The position numbers and the translations under genes are program-made. DNA of 22,929 nucleotides from Pseudacidobacterium sp036264445 (GTDB lineage: Bacteria; Acidobacteriota; Terriglobia; Terriglobales; Acidobacteriaceae): NCBI GenBank assembly GCA_036264445.1, contig DATAQW010000297.1:1-22929 (forward strand), written 5' to 3'. Numbering within the stretch: position 1 is the stretch's first letter; each line of letters starts with the position of its first letter. Below, in pieces: positions 15,313 through 22,929 of the stretch. Under the pieces are notes generated by a model, which had not been told where the DNA came from, ran no database searches, and worked only from the letters and a program-made list of their open reading frames with translations.

Positions 15313-15447
15313 AACGCCAGCGAGCTATCGTTTACTTTACCAAGTGTCTCGCTTTTTGCGGGTTGCGATGAAGGGTTATCTCTTGATACCTATTGCGATT
15401 AATGGAAACAGCCAAAGAGTTGAATTGCGAGCATTTTTACGTGGGCC

Positions 15448-15708
15448 ATGAGCCGGAGTACTCATGATTTCCCCCATAACCCCAAGATCCTACTGTTCGG
15501 GCTCTTGGGAATTCTTGCTATTTATGTCGCCGAACTTGTTCTCGTTCACAAACACGACGGCAGCGCCATAATGTTTACACAAAATGAGCATCCCGCCAAT
15601 CCGTCGCAATGCATCGGGGTGGAGATCAATCTCCAAAAAGGAGTCGGTAACGCCAGCTACCTGCAGGCCGTTTTCCAGAGCGGTGCCTTTTTATGGAGCT
15701 ATAAATGA
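15448..15708 (+). CDS. Possible small membrane protein
   Basis: The 86-codon frame has one hydrophobic segment at about residues 14-33 (ILLFGLLGILAIYVAELVLV) after a short polar start, so it would be a single-pass membrane protein with a 50-residue tail. The tail holds one Cys and no recognised motif. No clear ribosome binding site precedes the ATG. Support comes from the membrane segment and the four-base overlap (ATGA) with the next frame, which has a good site. It lies just inside the predicted element boundary marked by the tRNA fragment. I do not recognise it; it may be a remnant. Confidence 0.45.
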   Translation: MSRSTHDFPHNPKILLFGLLGILAIYVAELVLVHKHDGSAIMFTQNEHPANPSQCIGVEINLQKGVGNASYLQAVFQSGAFLWSYK

Positions 15709-15929
15709 GTGCGCAAACGCGATCAACTCGACTCCTCACCCCGGACGACTTTCTTACGGACGAAATAGTGAAGATGTTGATCAGGGAGCGGGTTACCGCC
15801 GCTTTGCGAGATTTTCTTCAAACAGGCTTCCCGCGATACAGCGGAATCGAACAGACTCCATTTCGACTCCCTTGCTCCCTTGGAACCGGGACTAACACCT
15901 CAAGTCCTGCCGACGAGCAATCGATTTAA
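15705..15929 (+). CDS. Possible small protein of unknown function
   Basis: The 74-codon frame starts with an ATG that overlaps the preceding stop, with GGAG six bases upstream, as in coupled operons. The first half looks helical (TPDDFLTDEIVKMLIRERVTAALRDFL); the second half is polar and probably disordered. There is no signal, membrane segment or known motif. Confidence is limited by its shortness and by the relic-rich surroundings. Confidence 0.42.
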   Translation: MSAQTRSTRLLTPDDFLTDEIVKMLIRERVTAALRDFLQTGFPRYSGIEQTPFRLPCSLGTGTNTSSPADEQSI

Positions 15930-16225
15930 AGCCACCGCGCCGAGAATTCTCTTACCCCACAGTTGGTGAGGAGCACGAGCTAAGACTTTACACAAGAGCT
16001 CCACCGTATTTGGTTTACAGAAGTCAAGTTAAGAATCATTTCTGAAAAGTCGATGAGCCAAATCCCCCATCGTGGAAATGCCTCCACGTGCGCGGGGATC
16101 TCTCTTTACTTGGACAAGAACACAACTACCTATGATAGAGTATAGGGCCAAATAGTACACGTGGCTGTTCGTTGCCGTGAGTAAGTCGTCTTCTCTTAAG
16201 CTTTCCCGAGCTGTGGACAATCGCG
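15930..16225. promoter_or_regulatory. Upstream region of the export operon with a candidate operator
   Basis: No gene is supported in these 296 bases. CGTGGA (16071-16076) and TCCACG (16083-16088) form a perfect 6-bp inverted repeat with a 6-base spacer, a plausible operator. TATGAT (16131-16136) is a good -10 match, but the nearest -35-like TTGGAC (16110-16115) is only 15 bases away. The operon promoter should lie here; the precise boxes are uncertain. Confidence 0.35.
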
Positions 16226-17392
16226 ATGGATACAAACGTCACGTCCGTACAGACTCCAGCCTCATCTCGCAAAGATCCAACCCCGTCCCCTCAGCCTGCT
16301 TCGCCAATTGCCAGGCGCGGCCCTGGTACCGCGGTCAAGCGTGCCCTTGGTCTCGCTGTGTTGATGGCGCTTGTCGTTGGCGGATATTTAGCGTGGCAGC
16401 ACTTTCGACCGAAGGGGCTGGGAGATGCGTTCGCCAGCGGAAACGGGCGCCTCGAAGCGCAGGAGCTTGATATCTCGGCGAAATCGGCGGGCCGGATCAG
16501 CGAAATCCTGGTGAGAGAAGGTGACTTTGTTGATGCGGGGCAGATTGTGGCACGGATGGACACGAACGTCCTGCAGGCGCAATTACAGCAGGCCCACGCC
16601 GACGAAGCCCAGGCACGCAATGCCGTGGCAACTGCGCTGGCGCAGGTGAGGCAGCGCCAGAGTGAACGTGCCGCCGCGCAGGCCGTGGTGTCCCAGCGTC
16701 AAGCAGAGCAGGTGGTTGCACAGACGACGGCAGAGCGGACTCGCGTTCTGATGCAACAGAAAGCTGCATCGGTCCAGGAATATGAGAACGACAACGCCCA
16801 GCAGAAAGGAACAGCGGCCGCAGTGTTGTCGGCAAAAGCGCAGGTTGCGTCCGGTGATGCGGCGATTACGGCCGCGCGGTCGCAGGTGCTTGAAGCGCAG
16901 TCGAAGGTGAAGGCCGCTATCGCGACGGAGAAGCGCGTGCAGGCGGATATCGATGATACCCAGCTAAGGACAGCGACCGCCGGAAGGATTCAATTTCGAG
17001 TTGCGCAACCGGGTGAGGTGGTGGGGGCTGGAGGCAGGGTGCTGAGCATGGTCGATCTCAGCGATGTCTCCATGACGTTCTTCCTCCCATCGGCGGTTGC
17101 AGGACGTGTTGCTATTGGTTCAGAGGTTCACATTGTGCTGGATGCGGCGCCGCAGTTTGTTATTCCGGCGGCAGTCACGTTCGTTGCGAACGTGGCGCAA
17201 TTCACTCCCAAAACAGTTGAGACCGAAAGTGAACGGCAAAAACTGGTATTCCGCGTGAGGGCGCATATCTCTCCCGATCTTCTGCGACAACACATCACTC
17301 AAGTGAAGTCGGGCCTGCCCGGTATGGCGTATGTTCGGCTCGATCCAAACGTACCCTGGCCACCCAATCTACAGACGCGGATTACGCCGTGA
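16226..17392 (+). CDS. HlyD-family membrane fusion protein (YhiI-like)
   Basis: This is the periplasmic adaptor of a tripartite exporter, 388 residues. A Pro/Ser-rich cytoplasmic start (1-35) is followed by one membrane anchor (about 40-57, ALGLAVLMALVVGGYLAW). The first half of a lipoyl-like domain follows (75-112, RLEAQELDISAKSAGRISEI). A long Ala/Gln-rich coiled-coil hairpin (about 113-250) comes next, then the second lipoyl half (DDTQLRTATAGRIQFRVAQP) and beta-barrel parts to the end. It would bridge the inner-membrane ABC parts and the outer-membrane channel encoded downstream. The Shine-Dalgarno site before 16226 is weak. Its TGA overlaps the GTG start of the ATPase gene (GTGA). Gene order matches E. 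coli yhiI-rbbA-yhhJ. The substrate is unknown. Confidence 0.92.
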   Translation: MDTNVTSVQTPASSRKDPTPSPQPASPIARRGPGTAVKRALGLAVLMALVVGGYLAWQHFRPKGLGDAFASGNGRLEAQELDISAKSAGRISEILVREGDFVDAGQIVARMDTNVLQAQLQQAHADEAQARNAVATALAQVRQRQSERAAAQAVVSQRQAEQVVAQTTAERTRVLMQQKAASVQEYENDNAQQKGTAAAVLSAKAQVASGDAAITAARSQVLEAQSKVKAAIATEKRVQADIDDTQLRTATAGRIQFRVAQPGEVVGAGGRVLSMVDLSDVSMTFFLPSAVAGRVAIGSEVHIVLDAAPQFVIPAAVTFVANVAQFTPKTVETESERQKLVFRVRAHISPDLLRQHITQVKSGLPGMAYVRLDPNVPWPPNLQTRITP

Positions 17393-20130
17393 TCCCTGCC
17401 GATACGAATCATCTCGTCGTAAGCCTGCGTGACGTCACTCATACGTATGGAACGACGATCGCCGTCAACTCGGTGACGCTGGACATTGTTGCGGGCAGGA
17501 TGATCGGACTGATCGGGCCGGATGGCACGGGAAAATCAACGCTGCTGGGGCTGGTGGCAGGAGCGCGGAAGATTCAGAGAGGCAAGGTCGAAGTGCTCGA
17601 CGGCGACATGGCCGATGCGAAGCATCGCAGGCTTGTGTGTCCTCGCATCGCTTATATGCCGCAGGGGCTCGGAAAAAATCTATACCCGACTCTCTCCGTG
17701 CTGGAGAATGTTGATTTCTTCGGGAAGCTCTTCGGGCAAGAGGACCTGGACGTGCGAACCGATGATTTATTGGAGAGCACGGACCTCGCACCGTTTCGCG
17801 ATCGTCCGGCGGGCAAGCTCTCAGGAGGGATGAAGCAAAAGCTGGGCCTGTGCTGCTCGCTGATTCACGATCCTGATCTGCTGATCCTCGATGAGCCGAC
17901 GACCGGTGTCGATCCGCTTTCACGCAGGCAGTTCTGGGAATTGATTGATCGCATTCGCGAGCGGCGCGCGGGTATGAGTGTGCTGGTGGCGACCGCTTAC
18001 ATGGAGGAGGCGGAGGGCTTCGATTGGCTAGTGGCGATGAGCGCGGGCCGCGTGCTTGCAACCGGCACTGCGGATGAGATTCGGACGCGCACGGGACAGA
18101 AGACGCTGGATGCAGCATTCATTGCGTTGCTGCCGGAGGAAGAACGACAGGGACATCGGGAGCTGACGATTCCTCCGCGCCAGCCGAATGCCGAGGTGGC
18201 GATTGAGGCGCGGGGCCTGACGAAGCGGTTTGGAGACTTCACCGCCGTCGACCATGTAACGCTGACCGTTGAGCGTGGCGAAATATTTGGGTTTCTTGGA
18301 TCGAACGGCTGCGGAAAATCAACCACCATGAAGATGCTGACGGGCCTTCTTACTCCGTCGGAGGGAACAGCGCTTCTGTTTGGCAAGCCGGTGACCGGCA
18401 ACATGGAGATGCGGAGCAATGTTGGATACATGTCGCAGTCATTCTCACTCTACTCTGAGCTTACGGTGCGACAGAATCTTGTGCTGCATGCCCGGTTGTT
18501 CCATGTGCCGAGTGGTGAAATTGCGGGACGTGTGGATGAGATGGTGCAACGCTTCGGTCTGGAACCTGTGCTCGATGAATTGCCGGATTCGTTGCCGTTG
18601 GGAATTCGGCAGCGTCTTTCGCTTGCCGTTGCCGTGATTCACCGGCCGGCGATGCTGATTCTGGACGAACCGACGTCAGGCGTTGACCCAGTGGCGCGCG
18701 ATACTTTCTGGGAACTGATTCTTGACCTGTCACGCAGCGATAGCGTGACGATTTTTATCTCGACCCATTTCATGAATGAAGCGGAGCGATGCGACCGCAT
18801 CTCGCTGATGCATGCCGGGAAAATTCTGACGACAGGGCAGCCTGCGAAGCTGGTTGAAGCGAGTGGACTGGGTACTCTTGAGGAGACATTCATCGCCTAC
18901 CTTGAAAAGGCGCAGGGGATAGAACCGAAGGAAGCGGCGGCATCTCCTGTTGCGCCTGTTCTGGTTGCGGCTGCGCCGGAACCGGACGCAAGGCCAGAGC
19001 AGCGCTCGGCTTTTAGTCTGCGCCGATTGCTGAGCTACGCCTATCGCGAATCGCTGGAACTGCGACGCGATCCCATTCGTCTGACGATTGCGCTCGGCGG
19101 GACGGTCCTGCTGATGTTCATCATGGGCTACGGCATCAATCTGGATGTCGAGAATCTCTCGTACGCCGTGCTCGATCGCGATCACACAACGATGAGCCGG
19201 AGCTACGACCTCAATCTCTCCGGTTCGCGGTACTTTATCGAGAAAGCGCCGATCCAGGACTATCAGGATCTCGACCGCCGCATGCGGAGCGGCGAGCTGA
19301 GTGTTGCCATTGAGATTCCCCCAAACTTCGGGCGCGATATGCTGCGCGGCGCGTGGCCGACAATCGGAGTATGGGTGGATGGGGCGATGCCCCAACGCGC
19401 CGAGACAGTACTGAACTATCTCCAGGGGATGCACGCGGGATATCTTTCCGACCTTGCCACCCGCTTTGGGATCAGTCTCAGCCAGCCTTACACACTTGAG
19501 ACGCGCTTTCGTTATAACCCCGATGTCGAGAGCCTTGTGGCGATGGTTCCGGCGGTGATACCGATGCTGCTGATCTTCATTCCTTCGATGCTCACCGCGC
19601 TCGGTGTCGTGCGAGAGAAAGAGCTTGGCTCAATCCTGAATCTCTACGTAACCCCTGTGACGAAGCTGGAATTCCTGCTGGGGAAGCAGTTGCCTTATAT
19701 CGCGATTGGAATGATCAATTTTGTTTTGATGGCCCTGATGGCTGTGTTCATCTTCCGCGTGTCCATCAACGGAAGCATTTTGGCCCTCACAACAGGAGCT
19801 TTGCTGTATGTAATCGTTTCGACAGGGATGGGATTGCTGATCTCTACGTTTATGGAGAGCCAGATCGCCGCGATCTTCGGCACTGCGATTGGGACGCTGA
19901 TCCCGACGATCAACTTTTCCGGGATGCTGAATCCTGTCTCTTCGCTCTCAGGCTTTGGCGCTTTCGTCGGGCGCATTTATCCAACATCGCACTTTCTCAC
20001 AATCTCGCGGGGTACGTTCTCCAAAGGGTTGGGATTTTCAGAGCTGCATCTTCCATTTCTGTTTCTTGCTGTTGCGATTCCCGTGTTGACGGCCGCTAGC
20101 GTGGCGCTCATGAAAAAGCAGGGAGAGTGA
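17389..20130 (+). CDS. rbbA: RbbA/YhiH-type ABC transporter: two ATPase domains fused to an ABC-2 permease
   Basis: This 913-residue fusion matches E. coli RbbA (911 residues) in layout: ATPase, ATPase, permease. The first ATPase has Walker A GPDGTGKST (43-51), signature LSGGMKQ (about 144) and Walker B LLILDEPTTGVDP. The second has Walker A GSNGCGKST (about 304) and LILDEPTSGVDP, but its signature is LPLGIRQR instead of LSGGQ; to my knowledge the YbhF/RbbA group shares this change. The permease (about 545-913) has a first helix (LTIALGGTVLLMFIMGYGI), a large periplasmic domain and a five-helix cluster near the end. The family powers export; RbbA has also been reported as ribosome-associated, which the sequence cannot test. 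The start GTG overlaps the adaptor stop, and the next gene begins 3 bases after its stop. Confidence 0.92.
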   Translation: MIPADTNHLVVSLRDVTHTYGTTIAVNSVTLDIVAGRMIGLIGPDGTGKSTLLGLVAGARKIQRGKVEVLDGDMADAKHRRLVCPRIAYMPQGLGKNLYPTLSVLENVDFFGKLFGQEDLDVRTDDLLESTDLAPFRDRPAGKLSGGMKQKLGLCCSLIHDPDLLILDEPTTGVDPLSRRQFWELIDRIRERRAGMSVLVATAYMEEAEGFDWLVAMSAGRVLATGTADEIRTRTGQKTLDAAFIALLPEEERQGHRELTIPPRQPNAEVAIEARGLTKRFGDFTAVDHVTLTVERGEIFGFLGSNGCGKSTTMKMLTGLLTPSEGTALLFGKPVTGNMEMRSNVGYMSQSFSLYSELTVRQNLVLHARLFHVPSGEIAGRVDEMVQRFGLEPVLDELPDSLPLGIRQRLSLAVAVIHRPAMLILDEPTSGVDPVARDTFWELILDLSRSDSVTIFISTHFMNEAERCDRISLMHAGKILTTGQPAKLVEASGLGTLEETFIAYLEKAQGIEPKEAAASPVAPVLVAAAPEPDARPEQRSAFSLRRLLSYAYRESLELRRDPIRLTIALGGTVLLMFIMGYGINLDVENLSYAVLDRDHTTMSRSYDLNLSGSRYFIEKAPIQDYQDLDRRMRSGELSVAIEIPPNFGRDMLRGAWPTIGVWVDGAMPQRAETVLNYLQGMHAGYLSDLATRFGISLSQPYTLETRFRYNPDVESLVAMVPAVIPMLLIFIPSMLTALGVVREKELGSILNLYVTPVTKLEFLLGKQLPYIAIGMINFVLMALMAVFIFRVSINGSILALTTGALLYVIVSTGMGLLISTFMESQIAAIFGTAIGTLIPTINFSGMLNPVSSLSGFGAFVGRIYPTSHFLTISRGTFSKGLGFSELHLPFLFLAVAIPVLTAASVALMKKQGE

Positions 20131-20133
20131 GCA

Positions 20134-21261
20134 ATGAAGCCTCTGTCAAATATCTTCCATCTCGGCGTGAAGGAGCTTCTTAGTCTCTATCGTGATCCAG
20201 CGATGCTGGTGCTGATTGTCTGGGCATTTTCGCTCGGCATCTACGTGGTCGCAATTTCGCAGCCTGAGTCCTTGCAGAAGGCGCCGATTGCGATTGTTGA
20301 TGAGGACCAAACGATGCTGTCGGCGCGGATCATTGACAGCCTGTATCCGCCGTACTTCATCCAGCCCGTGATGACGAACCTCCGCGAGGCGGACTTCGGC
20401 ATGGACAATGGAAGGTATACGTTCGTGCTGAATATTCCGTCAAACTTCCAGCGCGACGTGCTCGCGCAGAGACAGCCTGCTATGCAGCTCAATGCCGACG
20501 CCACGCTGGTGAGCCAGGCGATGCTTGGGGCCGGATATCTGCAGAGCATTATTAATGGCGAGGTAAACGGCTTTGTGCAGAGATACCGGTCCGTCGCGAC
20601 TCTGCCTATCAACCTAGAGCCGCGAACGCTCTTCAATCCAAACCTGATCCGCTCGTGGTTTTCGGCGGTGATGGCGGTTATTAATAATGTGACGATGCTT
20701 TCGATCATTCTCACGGGCGCTGCGCTGATTCGCGAGCGCGAGCACGGGACGATTGAGCATCTGCTGGTGATGCCGTTGACTCCTTTTGAGATCATGGTGT
20801 CGAAGGTCTGGGCGATGGGGCTGGTCGTTCTGGTTGCGGCGGCATTTGGCCTGGAGGTGATGGTGAAGCGGGCCGTCGGTGCGGTGATTCCGGGATCGCT
20901 CCCTCTGTTTCTTCTCGGTGTGGCGATATACCTGCTGGCGACGGCTTCTATGGGAATTTTTCTAGGCACGATTGCGCGATCGATGCCGCAGTTTGGCCTC
21001 CTCACGATTCTGACTCTGCTGCCGCTGGAGATATTGTCCGGATCGGTAACGCCGTACGAGAGCATGCCCATCTTCCTGCAGAAGATTATGTTGTTTGCTC
21101 CAACAACACACTTCGTCAGTCTCGCACAGGCGATTCTCTATCGAGGCGCGGGCTTCGATGTGGTATGGCCGCAGTTTCTCGCGATCCTTGCCATTGCGAG
21201 TGTCTTCTTCATGGCTGCGCTGTTTCGTTTCCGCAAGTCGATTGGAGAGATGCAGGTGTGA
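20134..21261 (+). CDS. ABC-2 type permease (YhhJ-like)
   Basis: This 375-residue inner-membrane permease matches the length of E. coli YhhJ (about 374). An N-terminal helix (PAMLVLIVWAFSLGIYVVAIS) is followed by a periplasmic domain of about 130 residues. A block of five helices runs from about 180 to 365 and includes the family segment GAALIREREHGTIEHLLVMPLTPFE. It should pair with the permease half of the upstream fusion to make the pore. GGGAG precedes the ATG, which lies 3 bases after the ATPase stop, so the genes are co-translated. It carries no ATPase domain and depends on the upstream protein for energy. Confidence 0.93.
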   Translation: MKPLSNIFHLGVKELLSLYRDPAMLVLIVWAFSLGIYVVAISQPESLQKAPIAIVDEDQTMLSARIIDSLYPPYFIQPVMTNLREADFGMDNGRYTFVLNIPSNFQRDVLAQRQPAMQLNADATLVSQAMLGAGYLQSIINGEVNGFVQRYRSVATLPINLEPRTLFNPNLIRSWFSAVMAVINNVTMLSIILTGAALIREREHGTIEHLLVMPLTPFEIMVSKVWAMGLVVLVAAAFGLEVMVKRAVGAVIPGSLPLFLLGVAIYLLATASMGIFLGTIARSMPQFGLLTILTLLPLEILSGSVTPYESMPIFLQKIMLFAPTTHFVSLAQAILYRGAGFDVVWPQFLAILAIASVFFMAALFRFRKSIGEMQV

Positions 21262-21285
21262 CGTTAGTGTTCAAAGGAGGTCCAC

Positions 21286-22692
21286 ATGAGGCGAATCTCT
21301 TCTGCATGGATTCTTGCGCTGCTATGCGTGCTTGCAGGATGCCTGGTGGGGCCGAATTACAAACGGCCTGCCGTGACAGTTCCTCCTTCCTATCGCGATG
21401 TTGAAGCTGTATCGAAAAATGCGAATAATGCGCAGGCTTCACTCGGGGACCTCAAATGGTCTGAGGTCTTTCAGGATGAAGAACTGAAAGCACTCGTCGC
21501 TGAAGCAATCACGAACAACTATGACATTCGTATAGCCGCTCAGAGAGTCCTTGAGCAAGAGGCGCAGGTTGGGATCACCAAGTCGCAGTCTCTGCCTAGC
21601 GTCAGCGGCGGCGCTTCGTACACCGCGATCGGACTCCCCCCTGGCTTTGTGGGCAACGTAGCTCCGTCGAGATTTTATGGCGGTGGATTTACCGCATCGG
21701 CGGCGTGGAATCTGGACTTCTGGGGACTGTATCGACGACAGGACGAGGCGGAACGGGCGCAGTTGCTGGCGACAGAATGGGCTAGGCGCGCGATAGTGAG
21801 TTCCGTCGTGATCAATGTTGCCGCCGCGTATATCCAGCTCCGCTTACTGGACGCGCAGTTGCAAATTACGCGCGCAACATTGGCATCGCGGCAGGAGTCG
21901 CTGCGGTTGGTGAGCCTGCGTGAAAGTAAAGGCGCTACGACGATCGCAGACGTCTATCAGGCACAGCAACTGCTCTATGCTGCTGTGTCGGAAGAACCCC
22001 GGCTTGAGAACCAGATCCGCGCCCAGGAGAACGGACTGAGCCTGCTCCTTGGGCGCAATCCTGGTTCGATCGTTCGTGGCAGGGAGAATAGAGAACAACC
22101 ACATCCGGAAGAGGTTCCCGCAGGGCTGCCATCGCAACTTCTTGAACGCCGACCTGATATTCAGCAAGCTGAGGCCCAGCTGATTGCCGCCAACGCGCAG
22201 ATCGGCGTAGCCCGCGCGCAGTTCTTTCCGCAGATCTCTCTAAACGGAGTGGGTGGAACGACAACGAACCAGTTCAACAAACTTTTCTCATCGGGTAGTG
22301 GTTACTTTGTGGCATCGGGCCTTGCCAGCGTGCCGCTGTTCACCGGAGGGAAGTTAACGAACAATCTAAAGAAGGCGCAGGAGACCCAGAAGGAGATGGT
22401 GCTTAATTATCAGAAGACAATTGCAGCAGCATTCCGCGACGTCTCGAATGCTTTAATCGCCTATCAGAAATCCCGGGAAGACCGCCTCGCACTGGAAAGG
22501 CTGACCGAAGCAGCGGCAGGCGCTGTGCGCATTGCCAGAATCAAATATGAGAACGGTCGTACCAGTTATCTGGAGGTGCTGACGAACGATACCAACCTAT
22601 TTTCAGCGAAGCTGAATTTGGCGACTGCACAGGAGCAGGAGGCACTCTCTCTAGTGCAGCTTTATGACGCTCTCGGTGGAGGCTGGCAATAA
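21286..22692 (+). CDS. NodT-family outer-membrane efflux lipoprotein (TolC-like)
   Basis: This is the 468-residue outer-membrane channel of the export system. The signal peptide ends in a lipobox, VLAGC, with lipidated Cys19, followed by LVGPNYKRP, typical of the NodT/OprM type. Two repeats of the outer-membrane efflux domain follow: the first around WSEVFQDEELKALVAEAITNNYDI to the mid-part, the second from LERRPDIQQAEAQLIAANAQIGVARAQFFPQISL, a family signature. It forms a trimeric barrel and periplasmic tunnel. A near-perfect AAAGGAGGT lies 7 bases before the ATG, 24 bases after the permease stop. E. coli yhiI-rbbA-yhhJ lacks its own channel gene, so this operon is a self-contained version. 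Confidence 0.95.
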   Translation: MRRISSAWILALLCVLAGCLVGPNYKRPAVTVPPSYRDVEAVSKNANNAQASLGDLKWSEVFQDEELKALVAEAITNNYDIRIAAQRVLEQEAQVGITKSQSLPSVSGGASYTAIGLPPGFVGNVAPSRFYGGGFTASAAWNLDFWGLYRRQDEAERAQLLATEWARRAIVSSVVINVAAAYIQLRLLDAQLQITRATLASRQESLRLVSLRESKGATTIADVYQAQQLLYAAVSEEPRLENQIRAQENGLSLLLGRNPGSIVRGRENREQPHPEEVPAGLPSQLLERRPDIQQAEAQLIAANAQIGVARAQFFPQISLNGVGGTTTNQFNKLFSSGSGYFVASGLASVPLFTGGKLTNNLKKAQETQKEMVLNYQKTIAAAFRDVSNALIAYQKSREDRLALERLTEAAAGAVRIARIKYENGRTSYLEVLTNDTNLFSAKLNLATAQEQEALSLVQLYDALGGGWQ

Positions 22693-22929
22693 GATTCTCT
22701 GCCTGGGGTTTCGGTATTCGTAGCCTTCTCGGCAGGTGTTCCTTCTGAAAGCATTAATCTGTTTGGGGCATTTCTTAACAGCAAACCACATGCGCGAGTT
22801 GCGCGAGATCTACGACTTGAACATCTCTCAGTAGGCGGATAAGTCCCCAGAAATGATCTTCTCGTCAATTAGCCCCCTTGGAGGGTCGGCTATCCGGCAA
22901 TTTCACCCCGCAGCGGCTCGGGACGTCCC
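22693..22929. other. Downstream flank of the export operon, nothing convincing
   Basis: No terminator with a T-run and no supported gene is visible in these 237 bases. The short open frames on both strands lack ribosome binding sites or family motifs. A perfect 10-base palindrome, GGGACGTCCC, ends the window. Confidence 0.5.

Larger units (their letters stand above)
15062..15447. other. 386-base gap with a repeat copy and a tRNA fragment
   Basis: It contains the right inverted repeat copy (15068-15109), about 150 bases with nothing recognisable, and the 3' fragment of a tRNA-Pro gene (15267-15312). No integrase or transposase remnant is readable in any frame. Confidence 0.6.

Noticed and set aside
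15263..15451. Plus-strand 62-codon frame (MIGTGRFELPTLAPQ...)
   Set aside because: It is the antisense translation of the tRNA-Pro fragment; such RFELPT-type peptides are known artefacts of tRNA regions.
16029..16235. Minus-strand 68-codon frame as a divergent regulator of the export operon
   Set aside because: It has no helix-turn-helix or other motif, no good ribosome binding site, and overlaps the adaptor start.
20241..21071. Minus-strand 276-codon frame
   Set aside because: It is the shadow of the YhhJ-like permease, rich in Arg/Ser/Ile as expected for the complement of membrane-helix codons.
22794..22835. Short plus-strand peptide MRELREIYDLNISQ, possibly the start of an IS21-type transposase remnant
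   Set aside because: Only 14 residues before a stop and a loose resemblance; no inverted repeat or further transposase sequence follows.
22918..22925. TCGGGACG, identical to the 3' end of the tRNA-Pro fragment, as a second att copy
   Set aside because: The match stops after 8 bases and the adjoining bases (TCCC) do not continue into a T arm; 8 bases can match by chance.
1..22929. CRISPR arrays, rRNA genes, intact IS elements and integrase genes
   Set aside because: None seen: the only tandem array is the 13-bp repeat without spacers, and no transposase or recombinase motif is readable.

Overview
The window looks like chromosomal DNA of an acidobacterium (Acidobacteriota, Terriglobia-like). 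This is an inference: it rests on the moderately high GC content, on two protein types I associate with that phylum (the secreted helical protein ending in a QFGEPD...LFEVPSDYK-type C-terminal domain, and short REP-like intergenic palindromes), and on the mix of a GH38 mannosidase, a sigma-54 activator and an RbbA-type exporter. No marker gene fixes the species.

Layout. 1-1117 (-): radical SAM/SPASM-like protein, cut by the window edge. 1384-3477 (+): a GAF-GAF-AAA+-Fis sigma-54 activator, divergent from it, with a possible -24/-12 promoter and palindromes in the shared gap. 3485-4789 (-): purple-acid-phosphatase-like metallophosphoesterase, tail to tail with the activator. 5059-5607 (+): unknown conserved-looking protein, followed by a REP-like palindrome and a bidirectional terminator. 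5784-6371 (-): frr, ribosome recycling factor. 6467-6925 (-): small secreted helical protein. 7086-7717 (+): TRIC/UPF0126 membrane protein broken by a one-base frameshift. 7846-8415 (-): RibD_C/DHFR-like reductase. 8564-8615: 13-bp tandem repeats. 8743-9912 (+): secreted two-part protein. 10055-13576 (-): secreted GH38 alpha-mannosidase with its own terminator.

13577-16225 is an accessory patch: low gene density, AT-richer and full of relics. A pair of about 40-bp repeats in inverted orientation (13826-13864 and 15068-15109) brackets a two-gene operon. Its products, a small membrane protein and a secreted coiled-coil protein, share a GNCS...C motif with identical Cys spacing. Next to it lies a 46-bp 3' fragment of a tRNA-Pro(GGG) gene (15267-15312, -), the usual scar of a tRNA-targeting integrative element, then two small translationally coupled ORFs.

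16226-22692 (+) is a tightly packed export operon: HlyD-family adaptor, RbbA/YhiH-type ATPase-ATPase-permease fusion, YhhJ-type ABC-2 permease and NodT-type outer-membrane lipoprotein. Together they would form a complete inner-to-outer membrane export machine. If the tRNA fragment is a true att site, its orientation predicts that the element extends rightward, so this operon could be cargo, with the intact tRNA-Pro beyond the right edge.

The best candidates for something undescribed are the repeat-bracketed Cys-x14-Cys two-gene operon and the sigma-54 activator/radical SAM pair. Both calls are inference from sequence alone.
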